The notes: generated from the letters alone by a model not told the origin. Shown: positions 1-14,509, counted from the stretch's first letter. The stretch: 64,000 nucleotides of DNA from Apostichopus japonicus (GCF_037975245.1 NC_092565.1:2925499-2989498), one strand, 5' to 3'. Numbers and translations are program-made.

Positions 1-3000
1 CGAGGTCGAAGCAGGTCTGCAGACAGATGGAGGTCAAGGAGGAAGGGCAAGAAGCAGTCCCGTGCCGATCGGCTAAGATCTCTCTCTGCAGACAGAGGAG
101 TGTTATTAATATCACGACCGGAACAGAAGGAAGTGGAAAGTAACCCCGAGTTTCAGGTCATGATGAAACGAATCAGCACCGTGTCATCTTCGTCACCAGG
201 TAATGTGAGGAAACAGTCACATAGATATATATAAATAAATCGTCTTTGCATGCATTCCCAAGATCATCTGTTACTTCAGCTGTTTCTCTGATATTGATTT
301 GAATACCTTTCCTCCATATGTTGTTACAAGAGGAATTTAGAAGTTGTCTGCATACATTGCTTGTGTAATGTTGCAAGGGAGGAAGTACTGGGTAAATGGA
401 AAGCAGACTGTAGTGGTAGTGTAACTATGGTGATGAAAACCAAAGAACTTCTTACTAGTTTGGGGATGGTTAATATTGGATTTGTGCAGGTAGTCACAAA
501 TGTTATTTGCATACATCTAATAATAATTGTCCTCAAACAATGGCAATGCCGCAATAGGTTGTATATGATTAGAAAGAAGATACCAAACTTCCATAAAGAC
601 CTCTGGAGCAGTACATGTTTTAGATCTAGTATTTTCTTTGGGGGGGGGGGGAATCATCCATAACTCTTTTTCTTGGTTTGAGAGGGATGTGAGAGGGAGG
701 GAGGGGGGGGGGGAGATTGGGTTGCTAGGGGGAAATTTACAAATGAGTGGAGGAGTACAGAACATTAGCTTAATATAATATATGCAGTGGGTTAAGACTT
801 GTTTTATAATTTGCAGTGGAACTACCATGTATGATGAATGGTGTTATCCACAGAAGAAGCATATTAATTGTTTGATTTCATGACGTAAAACATTAACTGG
901 AAGAAGACTGTGAATAGGAAACAAGTTTACCATGTCACTGATATAATAGGTAACATCTGTTGCAATCTTTCACATGTGAGATATTTAAGGCCTAAAGACT
1001 TTACCTCCTGTGTTGTCTCTCTGTGGCCTCCCGAACAAAAAATAATTCGTTTTTGAATGTGAAACCACTACATGTTGCTTTGGTGTATCTGGTGCTTGGG
1101 TTTAATGTGACATTGCATAAGACAAAGGTAGCCATTGATGCCCTGTTTAGTGAGAGATGTTTGTTAATGACAGTGACAGTGGTAATATTACATTGTTTTC
1201 ATCACCTAATACCTCAGCCGTCGGCAGGAGGCAACTGGAGCGCCGCGGCATCAGCCCTGCTCGGGCTAGCGTCAGAAGCTTTGCCAGCACCAGGGATGGA
1301 TCCGTCTCTCCACAGCTGAGACGTCATTTACTGGGAGGAGATGTTTCTCTTTCCGTCATCTCTCAAAGTGAGATTTTCAGTCAAGCCATCAACTTACTCG
1401 TGCTTTGTAGATGCCTTCGGAGCCAGGCATGCTTCATTGTAGAATCCACCCTGAGCTACTGTATGCACACCTGTCAAATCATCATTGCTGCTTTTATTTT
1501 AACCTCCATCCTTCCATCTTTCATGCTCTATGGTCATAAAACTTAGTCCACTGCTTTTAATGTCTAGAAAGAAAGTGTCTAGAAAGGTTGACATTTTTGG
1601 CCTTTCGTTGTTAAACTACACTAATAGATGACCAGTGCAAAAGTAACTCTTCTTCTCTGTGTTTCCATCAGGCTGCATGTGACAATCTGTGTCTCCCATG
1701 AAATCTTTGAGAGAACTTCAAGAACTGTAAAATCTAAGGATTGAAAGAGAGATGTCTCAAAAATTAGCATCTCTAACTAACAACTCTTGACTACAGTGAA
1801 TCTTCCTAGCATGTTCCACCCACCCCCCCCTCCCCACCCTACTTTGAAATTTAGGAGTCAGAAAGATTGGGAAGTTAATATCTACATATTCACTCTTACA
1901 AATACTGTCAAAACAAAAGGAAGATGGCATCATTTCCTTGTATAAAGGTCTATCACTGTAAGAATGAATTGTGGTTAATTTCCAACACATTCTTTGTGAA
2001 GAACAGTCATGTCAAGGCTTAAATTTGATCACTTTATTTGATGAATCTCAAAGATGTCCCAACACTTCCCTCTAACATCTTTCTTTAGTAATAGCATTGT
2101 TCTTCTGCACTTTCATTTCTGTACAGATCTCTCAACTTACCTTTGCCTATTTTCTTCTAAATTTCTTCCTTTCTAGTTTATCTGCTAAATGTTTGTTTGT
2201 CTATTTTCTGCTTAATTCCTTGCCTGTAGGTTACGGCAGTTCTCTGTGCATAGCCATTCTCAGGAGGCATTCTACTCATGTGAATGAGAAGCAACCTTCT
2301 TCAGAGAGTAATTAGCTTTGCTTTCTTTGAATTCTTCACATTTATCCCTCACTTTTCATATATATCTAACAAACCATGTTCCCATAGTAACATGACTTAA
2401 TACAGCCTAGGCCTCATTTCTGCATGTACAGTACAGTAGTCTAACTATACATGTGTACATTTTAAATTGCATGGATATAACTTTGTTAATGAAAGTTCTT
2501 TCATGAATCCTAACATAGACTAGGAAGATTGTATTTGATGATAGAATAGTGGCTGCTACAAAGTTGAGTGGAGAGGAATTATAATGGTGGAAATCCATGC
2601 TCCAATTTACCTACTGCCCTATCTACTTCTGTGGTGAAATAAATAGTTTCAATTTAGTAATTATAAATTATACAATATCAGTTTACTTTCACTATTTCCT
2701 ACTTGGAAAACTGGCTTACTCATTGTTCCTACCAGGAAAAGAGAAAATTCCTGGGCAAAATATGGAGAAAAAAAACAGGCCTAACATGTTTTCTCAGATA
2801 GTTCGTTAGAGATAAGGTTAGGTTTCATGGTTTTGGTTTCAGTATACAGTGGTATATTTGGTTTTTCATTTGAGTGGGTGAGTTTTATTAACAGTGTTGT
2901 ATTTCATTTATTGCTGGTTACCTGTGTCCTTGTATGACCTCATATAGATCACCCCAAGGGTATTCAACCATTTTAACCATGGCTACATATCACAGTAATT

Positions 3001-6000
3001 ACTTGCAGGTGTTCCTTGGTTAAGGATCACTTCGTCATTATTATAGAATATGTTGGTGGTATGGTAAAACTAACAGTTAGCAACTAGAACTAATAGATAT
3101 GATATAAACATCAGATTCCAGGTAAAACAGTGTGAACTGAACAAATACTATATAAAAAGTGTGTTGGAGTGGGTGGTACGGGGGTGGGGGGGGGGGGTGG
3201 GGAGGTAAATTACATTCTCATTGGTTGGATTCATTTGAGATCCCATAATTTAGGATGGCTGGCATATTCACTATTTCACAACGTTATCAACCATTGATTT
3301 ACACTTCTCAGTACTGGTGCAGTTTAGTGTGTACTTGTAAACAACATAAATATTACAGATTCCCTTGCTTTTTAAACAGGAATCTGACCTTGGTTTATTG
3401 ACCCTAATTATCCTTTGGAGGGCACATATAAAAGATGGTCATTATCTATCTTAGAATTTTTTAGCTCGACTCAAGATATATCACACCGAGATCAGTAACG
3501 TCTTCACAGCATGATATTACCATAGGTGGGTAAAATACACTCACTGAAGGCAAACTACATTGAGATTTGGGCAAACTCAACTTATTTTATCTTGTTATAT
3601 ATCATGTAGCCACAAATGATAAATACAGAGTAAGTAGTCCAGTGGTTTGCAATACAGTGGTATGTGTTACAGAGCTGTATATGGTACTTACTGTATGTGA
3701 CATCAAGTGTGTATATAGGAAGGATGGTCTGAAAAGGGACAGACAGGAGGAAATAAACAGAGATTAGGAGATTTAAAGAGCTTAAATGGAATCAACTTTA
3801 ACGCCTGATCAGAGGGAGGATGAATCATCACAGAGTTAGGAAGAAAAGTCAGATTCTATTGTTGAGAGATGAATAAACCCCAGGGATAACCCTTGGTTAA
3901 TATTGAGTACTCAAATAGGGGGGTTTAGATGTTACTCAAGCTGAGTTGCTCCAGTGTACTGTTAAACTCTTTAAGCTGAAAACGTAGTCATGTTGAAATT
4001 TAGGGAAAAACGTAAAACAGGTTCATCGTTTAGGAAATTTGCAACTTTATTGGTTGGTGTAACAGCTGTTTTGAAAATTGAAATATTGTGCAATTCTTTC
4101 AAGACATTCTGCTGAGCCTTGAATGATAATGTAACCATCCAAAAATGTTTTCCCCATTTCAGTAGAAAGCTAAACCAAGAGTTAATTAATTAAAAGCAGA
4201 AAATGGTGCGATATAGCTTCCAACTTACAGTTCAAAGTTTTGTTGTTAATAGAATGGAAAGCCTGGGAAGGTTGTTTTTTCATTAATTCAGAATACTTTA
4301 TTAACTAACAAGACTGTAACTTGGAAGAAAAAAAAAATTCAGCACCAACAAAGTCATCATTAGTTGAGAATTATCTACTTGTGATTAGGCAAAGCAATCT
4401 CAAATATTTTAATGACTTTGTTTGTTTCATTTCCAAAGTTATTATTAAGCTTGTGGAAACCTGGGCCCCTGAAGAATTTATGATATGTTGGTTTAGGAGG
4501 CATTGCATTATAAATTTAAATGGTGGTAACTGTTGGCAGAAAGGAGACGTCTAGAACAATAACCATATCCTAACTTTCATATGCTAATATATGACATCAT
4601 TGCATCATGATATGAATACAACAATTATTTAATGATATATGGATACAATGTTATAAATCTTTGTCTAATCATACATGGTAGATAGTTCACTGCCTTCTGA
4701 CATCAATACTGACATTGTGACATGCACATACTACACATAGTATATAAACATATTGCATGTGTAATATTAACATTGATTTTATCTTCATTATATATTTATC
4801 AAAATATTCAAGCGAATGTACTTTATGATTGTAATTCATGAAAGTTTAGTTTCAAAAAATAATTGCATGAGGTATCATTAGCAACACAAAAAACTGCTTT
4901 GAATGACACAGGTTACCTTTTTATAAAGTCTGGACATATTACTTGATTCTAGTCTGTTTTTTCTCTTTCAAATGGAAGGAAATGCACACAGTAAAACTAA
5001 GCATTACCATCTTAATTCTTATCGATGTTCAAAATATCACCGGCACAATTTTAAATTTATGCCATTCAACATATTTGTACCTCATTGCTAATCATCCTAC
5101 ATTCTTAAGGAGTTACACCTTCCTAAAAACAGCTCTTACAAAATGGACCCATCCGTTTATTATTTGCTTGGCTTTCATATTTGTCGCTTAACCCGTATCA
5201 CAGTTTTACAGGACCTTCTCGTCTAAGTATTAAAGAGGAACTCAAGGCTTTCTAATACCATCTAATAATTGAACCCTGAAAGTTGCTAACTAAGTATGAA
5301 AGCTTCAATAGCTCCCTGCCTTGGGTAAACAATAGATTGAAGTTTTCTGTAAACCAGTAATAGCTGTTTAACACTTTCATCGCTTCTTTGCCTGCCAATG
5401 CTTCACAACTGTCAACTGATTTTTATATTTCATTAAGCTCCAGGTTATCATTACCATATGCTCTTCTAAACTGCAGGGAAAATAGAAACTTTTGATTGAT
5501 CCCTGTATTAACTCAAGTATAATAGAAATCTGATATAATGCAGAATGCTTACATAGTTTAAATGCTTCATAGTTGCTGTAGAAAGATGTAGTTGGAAATT
5601 GCTGGATTATTTTAAAAGATGCCATTGCATCTGCTATATATTACTTTCTCATAAATGCAAATGAAACCACCCTGTGTTTTGGGAATTGTATTTAGAAATG
5701 GTTTCAAATATGTATAAAAGTTATTGAGGTATTACTGTTGCTTTGTTTGGATGGAAATTTGGTGAAGCATACATTAAAATCATATTCATATCTCCCTTTA
5801 TGATATCATATTAAATTGATAATAACATATTAACAGTGTGCCTCTATGATATTATTTATGATAACCCTGTCCCAATTACTTTCAAAGGACCTACAACTGC
5901 ATCCAGTAATGTCAGCCCAGAAGACTCCACCTGGGGCAGAGCAGAGAGTAGATACAGTCTTAGAGGTGAGAGACCTTTGTAGTAATTGTGCCCTTTGGTG

Positions 6001-9000
6001 CCAGTGTTCTTCTTCTTAGGTGTTACATTTGATTGTTTTCTTGTGTTATATTTATTTTCTCCGTCCATAGAATAGACAGCCCATCTAATACTCTTCATCC
6101 ATAGCATAGGCAGTCTGTCTATTATGCTTATATTATTCTTATAGTATATTTTGTATTTGAAAGCTAATTTGAAATAGCTTTGATATGACCAGCTAATGTG
6201 GTTCATGTCATATCATTAACATCTATCAGCTGATTTTAACAATAGCTATGACACCAACATCTCAAATAATAATAGATTTATTCAGTGTGGGCATTGCAGC
6301 ACCAGCTGCAGGATTCAAGAAATTATGTCAGATTCAGAACCCTAAACAGACATCTTAAGAATGCCAAGGGTGAGTATACAGTGCCCTGAGCCCCGCCCCT
6401 CCCCCTGCACATCAAAAGTAGTTGTCCCTGTAGTGTGGCTACCACTGTTATGTGTGTCATGCCAGCAAGTTGAACTTCCCCTTCTTGTGAATATGTCACA
6501 CCTGAGCTGTCAGTTGTTATGCAACATTCTTTTAGTCGGTGTACTCCTTTCATATTCTGGTCTTTGAATAGTGTGCTTCCAACATGTGTGCTGCCATGCT
6601 GTCTCTATGACAGAGAACTACATGTGCAACATTGTAGTTGCTAGGCAATACCTAGTAACAGGGAGCCATTAAAAAACACATCTGTAATACATAGGAAGGA
6701 ACCTAAGGTTAATAAAATAAGCTGTGGCTGTAAGGGACAGACTTGTGTGTTTTTAAGAGCAACTTCTAGTGGTAGAAGTTAGTTTGGGAAATGGCATTTT
6801 GACCTTCATATGAAAGTTGTATATATCACTCAGTTATGTGGGTAAGGTTCTTCAATTGTATCTTTATAGTTATTACACACACTCATATGCTATGTATACA
6901 ACTGTCTGCCAAAGGAACATATGCCAACTACTGTAGCTGAAAAAGTAACAACAACAATAAAGGGCTGCATTGGCAAACCAACCTGTGATCTGATAATCAT
7001 GGGAAAATTTCTTGGTTCAGAAAATTTAGGCTAGAAAAGTAAGCAAAGTCTGTTTTGTCTTTAGAATTAGGTCAGAGCCAATAAGAGTGTTAGGTGGCAG
7101 TATCTTTGTATGTCATGGTGTCAGTGGATGTTTGTGTGGGTGGCATTGATTGTTGGGTAAAGAATGGTCCTTCTTACACTTGTTTGAAGAGGGCTAGTAC
7201 CATTGTCTAGAAAGATACCAAGGTGTGAACTACTGTAGGGGGTAGAAATCATAGCCTTAATTTGTCATTCTTACAAAGAATTTGTGACAAAAGGAATTTA
7301 TCAGTTGTTGTTTTAGATATGCATTTGGCTTCCCAACATGCTCTTAGTGTTAGCTAACTTTTAAAGAGAGGAATAAGGCAAATCTTTGAAAAGAGTTTTT
7401 TGTTTCAGTTCTGACAGTATGTGGGCCTATAGTACCTCGTCTATTTTACATATATGTACAATCCAATGATGTGGTGGAAGGTTTTAGTTGGAAAATGAAT
7501 GGACAAGTACATCAGGTCATGGATGGGATTTGACTTGGAAAGATATGGGAAATTCAACCAGACCAACCCCCTCCCCATCCAACCTTGACCTTGTGACCTA
7601 TTGAAAAGTAAATTGGTATTCGACTTGGAAAGATATGGGAAATTCAACCAGACCAACCCCCTCCCCATTCAACCTTGACCTTGTGACCTATTGAAAAGTA
7701 AATTGGTATTTGACTTGGAAAGATATGGGAAATTCAACCAGACCAACCCCCTTCCCATTCAACCTTGACCTTGTGACCTATTGAAAAGTAAATTGGTATT
7801 TGACTTGGAAAGATATGGGAAATTCAACCAGACCAACCCCCTCCCCATTCAACCTTGACCTTGTGACCTATTGAAAAGAAAATTGGAAAGACATTAATAT
7901 CATTTCACAAACGAGAATTCATGAAGTAGTTTAAACTCATTATTTATGTAATTGATTTGAAGAGACAACATTTAACTGTACTGTTGCATTGTAATGTAAG
8001 TATAGAATGAGCTTGTTTAGTGTGAGGTTCCTTAGATTTGAAAATCTACCTTTTGTAAACTATGAAAAATCTCTCACATTCCTCATAGCATTATTTTTTT
8101 ATTCTATTTCACTGTAGAGTCTACCTCTTACTCTGATAGCCGCCCTTCTTCGGGCTACTCTGAACAATACAACGCCAGTCTCACCAACGAGCTGGCACAA
8201 GAGAGATCGCTCCGGGAGGCAGCAGAGGCAGACCGAGATAAATACCAGGAGAGGCAGAAGGTGACTCAGTCAGAATTGGACAGAACCAAGAGGGAGTTAC
8301 GGGAGTTAAAGGAACAGCTTGGAAAACTCAAGGAAGAAGGAAGGTAATTTTAAAGGATGATGAACAATGAACGCTTGGGATTTAATTCATGGGGGTTGTA
8401 GTATTTGAAACAAATTTATTTGGTGACTGGTCATCAAAACTGGGTTCACAAACAGAGAAATACAAAAAAAAATGGGGTATTCAGCATAAGAGACTTTTGC
8501 CCCCATCAGTGGACAACTTCTCCTTAATTATGAGAGTTATTTCTTATGTCTGTGAAAGCCAGTTTCACAAGAGAGACAAGGAAATTTGTGGCTGATGAAG
8601 GTAAACATAAAGTTGAACTTTGTTAAAAATAGCCTAAAGTGAAGAAAGACTCCTTAGAGATCTTAGACATCTTTTAACTTGAAAATTGACTTGAATGGGT
8701 ATCATATAGCAAGTGTGTGTGCTTTAGTAACAGAGTACATATGTAAAGGACTAGGATTACTCATTCAGAGAATGGTGCTTGTTACCTCTGAGAGAATGTG
8801 AAGATGGCTATAAGTGGTTGCGGAAGGTTCTTTGTTTGCTGTGTAAACCCTCAGCGATGGAGGACTGTGAATGTTAGAGTTATTGTGAACAGAATAATAA
8901 GACAAGAAGTCTGTAGGAACAAACATAGTACACTATGACATAGGGTGCCTGCCTATGAAGAGACTCGTCAATGGGATAGCTTAAATGATGCAAGGTAAAA

Positions 9001-12000
9001 TCAAGAATGGGAAGGGAAACTAGATGTAGTACTCATGTAGTACTCATGCTAGGCACTTTAAAGGGCCAAGAAACTAGTGGTAGGCACTTTAAAGGGCAAA
9101 GAAACTGATGCTAGGCACTTTGAAGGGCCAAAAAACTAGTGCTAGGCACTTTGAAGGGCCAAAAACTGATGCTAGGCATTTTGAAGGGCCAAAAAACTGA
9201 TGCTAGGCACTTTAAAGGGCAATGAAACTAGTGGTAGGCACTTTAAAGGGCAAAGAAACTGATGTTAGGCACTTTGAAGGGCCAAGAAACTAGTGCTAGG
9301 CACTTTGAAGGGCCAAGAAATTAGTGCTAGGCACTTTGAAGGGCCAAGAAACTTATGCTAAGCACTTTGAAAGGCCAATAATCTAGTGCTAGGCAGTTTG
9401 AAGGGCCAAGAAACTGATGTTAAGCACTTTAAAGGGCCAAGAAACTCCTGCTAGGCACTTATAAGGGCCTAGAAACTGATGCTAGGCACTTTGAAGGGCC
9501 AAGAAACTCATGCTAGGCATGTTTTATCTGTTGCTGGGTTGAGTTTAGCTTGCAACTGTTCAAGCTGTTAGATTTTCAACAGGTTGGGCATTGTGTCCGG
9601 AGTCCTGAAATACAATAAGATTGTGCACTGTTTTTCGATTTTATCAATGTTTGGGACAGTGTTTGTAATAGCATAGGATTTTATGCAAGAAAACATTCTT
9701 TTAAGTTCTTATTGGTTATTTTGTAGGTGCTACCCTCTCGCCATTAGTCACGACACTAGATTTGACTTACGTGTAAACATGTTCTCTGCATATTAAATAT
9801 CTATGAATTATTGCTTTCATTTTCTAGTCAGTTCTTGTGTGACACCATTTCTAACTGTTTTCAGTGCAAAAGTTACAACATTCTACTTTTCCATCAGATT
9901 CACTCACTGTCACATACCAATGTTGTAAAGTATTCCCTCCCATCTATAAGGTGCTACTGACTACTAATTGGCTTCCCCAGTTGATGACAACATATCTTGT
10001 TGCTATGGATAGAAGAGCAGGCCTGGGTTCTCCTGGTATAAACTTTAAAGCAAGTTTTGTAAAGAAACAGACTTGCATAAAGCATCTATGCACTCATTAT
10101 AATTTGTATTCATTTTCTTGGCATGATACAAGAAATTATGCTTCAAAATCAACCAATTAGCATAATGTATGCCTGTTATTTGCAAGCCAGCATATCATAA
10201 TTTTCTTTTGCTATGCCTGTATGGTTTGCAATCTTAAAGGTTGTATTCACAAATGCTGTTAAAGGGTGTTTGCTTTCTTTTCTCACTTAGTCGACCTACC
10301 AACAACAAACCTTCATCGAAAGTCGACAGCGTACGGGATACCTTAATGAAGTTTGATAAACTGTACACAACACAGCGACATCAGGTCTGGTCTTCGCTCA
10401 GCGACAGCTCAGAGAGTTTGAGAGAACTGGAAGACAAGGAGGAACTGAAGGACAAGCTTCTCTTTTCTGTTGTAGTGGTAGGTTGAAGATAGGTGTAGGA
10501 TTGAGATGTAGTTATAAAAGGCATATTTAACTAGTGTTGCACCAATATCAGCATGCATTATCAATGTCAGCCTAGTATGTTGCCTAGTATCGGAAGTTGC
10601 ATCAACTGCCAATATTTGCAGACCGATGTTGTTTGACAAAAAGTTTTAGTTTTTCCGTGCTAATGTCAAATATTTAGCAAGAGAGCAAGTACACACTCCA
10701 ACTGAGCACTAAGTTAGCTTTGGGCTCTGGAATATGTGCTCGACTTTACCTGTAGTGGGTTAAGGTTTGATAAGTATGAAAAGTGGCAGTACTGTGGCTA
10801 GCCTACCACATAATACCCAGCCTAACATTATGAACACATGTAACAGCAGTGTTACAGACATCACCAAGTGATTTTTGTAAATATCCTAGTAGTTTCTGTT
10901 TATTCGCCATGATTCATTACTTATGTAAAGAGGATTTTTTCCCTTTTTTTCTGGCCATTACGAGGTGCAAACAGTAAAGAAGGTTGGAAAGAATACCTGA
11001 AAAATTTTCAGGCAGATTTTGCAAAATGAAAACATTCACAGCCTTCATAATCCGATAATACTCTGTACATGTATTTGATATAAGCTTTCACTAACTTGGA
11101 AAACGTGAAGTTAGTTCAACTGCTAGGCTGAAGTTTTTCACAACTACCAATTTGGATGGGAGTTAAATGTGTAAAATGGTTCATACTTTTGCATGTGTAA
11201 TATGTATGGGAAGTTTCCATGTGTCAAGCGATTATGTATCCCTGCTTTTCTGTTGGGAATAAATTAAAGCAAAATATAAGAATTCTTATTATTCATAGCC
11301 CTTCATTATCTGTAATGATTCAAACTTGATAACTTTGCATTATTTGGGAAGTCACTTGAGTCCTCATGTTTCCATTCATTTATCACTATCCAAGTCAAAA
11401 AATTGAGGATCATAGAACCCATAGAACCCAAAGAACTCCAGTAATCATGGTAATGATTGTTTAAATCTTGTCTTTCATCATCTTTTGATGACTGGCTTTT
11501 AGGATGACCACATGTTTGAAAAGATTGTTTTCTGATGAGTAAATGTTACCTATTTGGGTATTGTGTTTACTTTGTAACTCAATTAACCTACATAATACTA
11601 TAAGGTACCAGCACTAAGGTGCCAGCAAGAGAAATTTTATGTCTTTGCAAGGAAAATGATTATACACAAAGATCTAGTACTACCGTTGTATTGCTCATCT
11701 TGTCAAGTCCAACCAATGTTTGGACACATATTTTAGTCTTAAAACTAAGTCTTATAATGAATCCTTTATTATAGATAGTAATGCATGTCATGTTACTTAT
11801 ATCTCATAGGTATTTCATTGAATAATAACACAAAAACTGTTAGCAAACTGCTTATTCACTAAAGAGCCTGCGTGAGAGAATGAGTAAAAGTAAGTGAGTC
11901 TGACGTTTTGATCCTAGCAGGATCTTCTTCAGAGGCTGATCCCTAGCAGGATCTTCTTCGGCCTCTGAAGAAGACCTGCTGGGATCGAAACGTCAGGCCC

Positions 12001-13427
12001 ACTAACTTTTACATAGGTATTTAATTGGTTAATAGTATTCTACTTTTACAATGCTTGATCAAACTATGTTTCTTGTTCTCCATAGCAACCCCTCCAACAA
12101 AACTTCCTTACTAATCAATCTGCTAGTTATTTGTAAATCATTTTAATCTAATATTTAATTCAATATTCTGTACCATATAATACATGCTATACATTAGCCA
12201 TGTCTGAAGATCATTACTGTATCAAGATTTCATTGGTAAATATACACAGAATTTTGCTGTATCACATTACACAATATAGTAGATGATATCATGTGACCAA
12301 TGCCGATACATTTGTGTTTTAATATTTCAACAGCTCTCATTTCGAGCAGCCAAGGAGACCTTAGCGAAGATTAGACACAGTGTGGGGACCATGCTGAACC
12401 TATCAGGCATGGTGAATAGCAACGGTATGAATGACTTGAACAAGTCTACATCGGCCGATAAAACAGAGAAGGAGCTCTACGTCTTCTTGCAGAATCTCGG
12501 AGATAAGTTTGACATGATGCCAATGGTCCAGGTGAGTCCCTTTAGGAAGATGTTTTTATGTAAAGATGAAACATACAAAATGTTATATTGATACAGAATA
12601 ATACCTAAGAAGGAAGGCTTTTTGGGATACACAATATAGAGCACGAGATAGAAACTGGGAAGGACACCTCCCTAAATGTATGCCTACTAGTGCAGAAGTC
12701 TAAACTGAACTTGGCAGGGTAGCAGATTGTTTTGATGTAATTTTATGTGTTGATTTAGTGAAGTTTAAGGAGTATGACTGCAAAGTTGGAGGGCGGTGTA
12801 CAAGTTTGAATTCAACACTGTGGATTATTTTATACCGTAAGATTGGTTTAAGGTTAAAGTAACAATGGTTCATTCACAATGTATGCCCTTGCCTATCTCC
12901 CCAGCAGAACATTCTTATATTTGCAAATTTTAAGAACAGTTTCTCCTTCATGAAATCAATTTTGAAAGCAAAACATCCTGCAAAATAAGGTTCAATGACA
13001 ACATTCAGTTATATTGAACCTCAGATGATAAAGTAATCATCAACATTCATTTTAAACCCAAAATACTAATTCTATGTGCTTTCTAATGCATTTTCTTGAT
13101 GTTGCATTCTTTAAATTTTGTTTGCTTTGCCCTTGTCTACAGGAGGTCAGAATGAAACTCAACAATGCTTTGAGGAATTACTCGGCCTGGAGTTCTTCTC
13201 CATCTCTGGATGACTATATCAGTAGATGCGTCCTTCTGGCCTGGAAGTTGACCATTCTACAGCCACCCCTGGAGGCCCACTATGACATGTCATCATTCAA
13301 CCCCCACTTCCATCGACGATCCCCTGGGTCTAATCCTAACTCTACGGACATAAAGGTCTATCTATGGCCCTCGTTGATTGAGTCGGACAGTACGAGATGT
13401 GTCTACAGAGGAATAGTATCCACATAG
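1..13427 (+). CDS. Mitochondria-eating-protein-like (MIEAP/SPATA18 family), 5'-partial, 7 exons
   Basis: Exons 1-199, 1218-1367, 5888-5965, 8118-8343, 10291-10477, 12334-12531 and 13143-13427 (TAG stop) join through GT-AG sites with compatible phases (1,1,1,2,0,0) into one open frame of 440 codons. The first exon is open from base 1, so the true start lies to the left. Residues 1-66 are basic and Arg/Ser-rich. Residues about 160-217 form a highly charged coiled coil. Residues about 225-440 match the C-terminal MIEAP domain, with DTLMKFDKLYTTQR, then YISRCVLLAWKL, a QPP motif, YLWPSL and a final YRGIV. In vertebrates this family acts at mitochondria in quality control and cardiolipin-containing compartments; invertebrate genomes carry further members. 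Family assignment is from remembered motifs, so this could be a divergent paralogue rather than the SPATA18 orthologue. Confidence 0.8.
200..5887. other. Introns 1 and 2 of the MIEAP-like gene
   Basis: This AT-rich intron DNA flanks exon 2 (1218-1367). I see only simple features: poly-G runs near 641, 704 and 3190, and a C run near 1822. No short open frame here has recognisable motifs. Intron 2 (1368-5887) is about 4.5 kb. Confidence 0.6.
7531..7886. repeat. 90-bp minisatellite, 4 copies
   Basis: Four near-identical 90-bp units start at 7531, 7621, 7711 and 7801, each beginning GACTTGGAAAGATATGGG after one base. Copies differ at only a few positions, so expansion or homogenisation is recent. 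It sits in intron 3 of the MIEAP-like gene, about 230 bp before exon 4. A short open frame across it on the minus strand is an artefact of the repeat. Confidence 0.95.
9050..9519. repeat. 31-bp minisatellite, about 15 copies
   Basis: The unit is TAGGCACTTTGAAGGGCCAA plus about eleven more bases (typically GAAACTGATGC), repeated about 15 times with substitutions and one-base indels. Alternating AAACTGATG and AAACTAGTG variants suggest higher-order structure. It lies in intron 4 of the MIEAP-like gene. Confidence 0.93.
11884..12012. mobile_element. Hairpin MITE-like inverted repeat
   Basis: A left arm of about 52 bp (starting GTAAAAGTAAGTGAGTCTGA) is followed after a short loop by its near-perfect reverse complement (ending CCCACTAACTTTTAC). 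The arms contain GACGTTTCGATCC-like and CTTCTTCAGAGGC cores. The almost complete palindrome in an intron is typical of a non-autonomous hairpin element. No clear target duplication was found. Flanking sequence just left (CTGTTAGCAAACTGCTTAT) recurs near 56190. Confidence 0.7.
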
Positions 13428-13554
13428 TCTCCTCACAGAGGAACAAGATGGGAATGAAGATGATACTTAATAGGGGATGAGTCTAACTGAGGGAACATCC
13501 TCACTGATACTTCTTGTACCGAAGGGTATCAGGAAGTATGTGAAGTAACTGCAC

Positions 13555-13715
13555 AAGTATGTGAAGTATGTATGAAGTACTAGTATGTGAAGTATGTATG
13601 AAGAATGAAACATTAGTATGTGAAGTATGTATGTATGTGAAGTATGTATGAAGTATGAAGCATTAGTATGTGAAGTATGTATGAAGTATGAAGCATTAGT
13701 ATGTGAAGTAACTGC
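13555..13715. repeat. GTATGTGAAGTATGTATGAAG tandem repeat in the 3' UTR
   Basis: Irregular tandem copies of about 21-40 bp built from GTATGTGAAGTATG and AAGCATTA blocks lie about 130 bp after the stop codon of the MIEAP-like gene. They are therefore probably transcribed in its 3' UTR. Confidence 0.8.
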
Positions 13716-14307
13716 ATAACTACATTGCTGCTGTTGATGTGACAACGGCGCTGTTATCAATAATCGTTCCCTGGGTGTGATAAGATTAATCATTTGGATA
13801 GAAACTAAGCATAATATATTGCACTGCCCCTTGACCACCCAGTTCCGCCCTGCCCCATTGCCGTTTGACTACCCTGTTCCCCCACCCCCCCCCCCCCGCA
13901 TTGCAATAGGTCATTTGTTTTTAGATCTCACATTTGCCTTTCAAGCCACCTGAGATCGGTAATGATAATTGATGTTTAATATGTATGGAAAAAGGAGAAT
14001 TTATAAAATACCTTTAAGATGTTTGTAAAAGGAAGGGTTGGTAATACCTTCACTTTAGCACAAATAAGACAGATGTGTGTTACGTCTGGTAGCCATGCCT
14101 GGTAACAATCATTGTCTGTATTATATTTTATATCTTGGACATCATAGTTTTATAGTATAGTTTTGTATCAAATGTAGACAACGTTTACTAACATTACCAC
14201 CGTATGCCAATATTGAGGCTCATAGACAATACAGGGATTCTACAGAATTTGTTTTACCAGGTAACTTCATTGCCAGTGAATATTCATTGGATTCTTTGGG
14301 GTTTGAG

Positions 14308-14505
14308 AATAAATTGGGTAATATTTCATGAAATGTTCTTCCAGATACTGCCGAATTTAAACAGGTACCCTTCTTCCAGGTAATATGCAATTTATATACC
14401 TTTCTTTGTTAACAATTTTTAAGGATGATGGAATTCAATTAACGTACGATTAATAGTCAGATGTATATTTCATCAGTAAAATGATTAGTTCTAGGTGTAA
14501 ATAAA
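14308..14505 (+). promoter_or_regulatory. Candidate polyadenylation signals of the MIEAP-like gene
   Basis: AATAAA hexamers at 14308-14313 and 14500-14505 are the first good candidates after the stop at 13427. They imply a 3' UTR of about 0.9-1.1 kb. No transcript evidence is available. Confidence 0.4.
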
Positions 14506-14509
14506 AACA

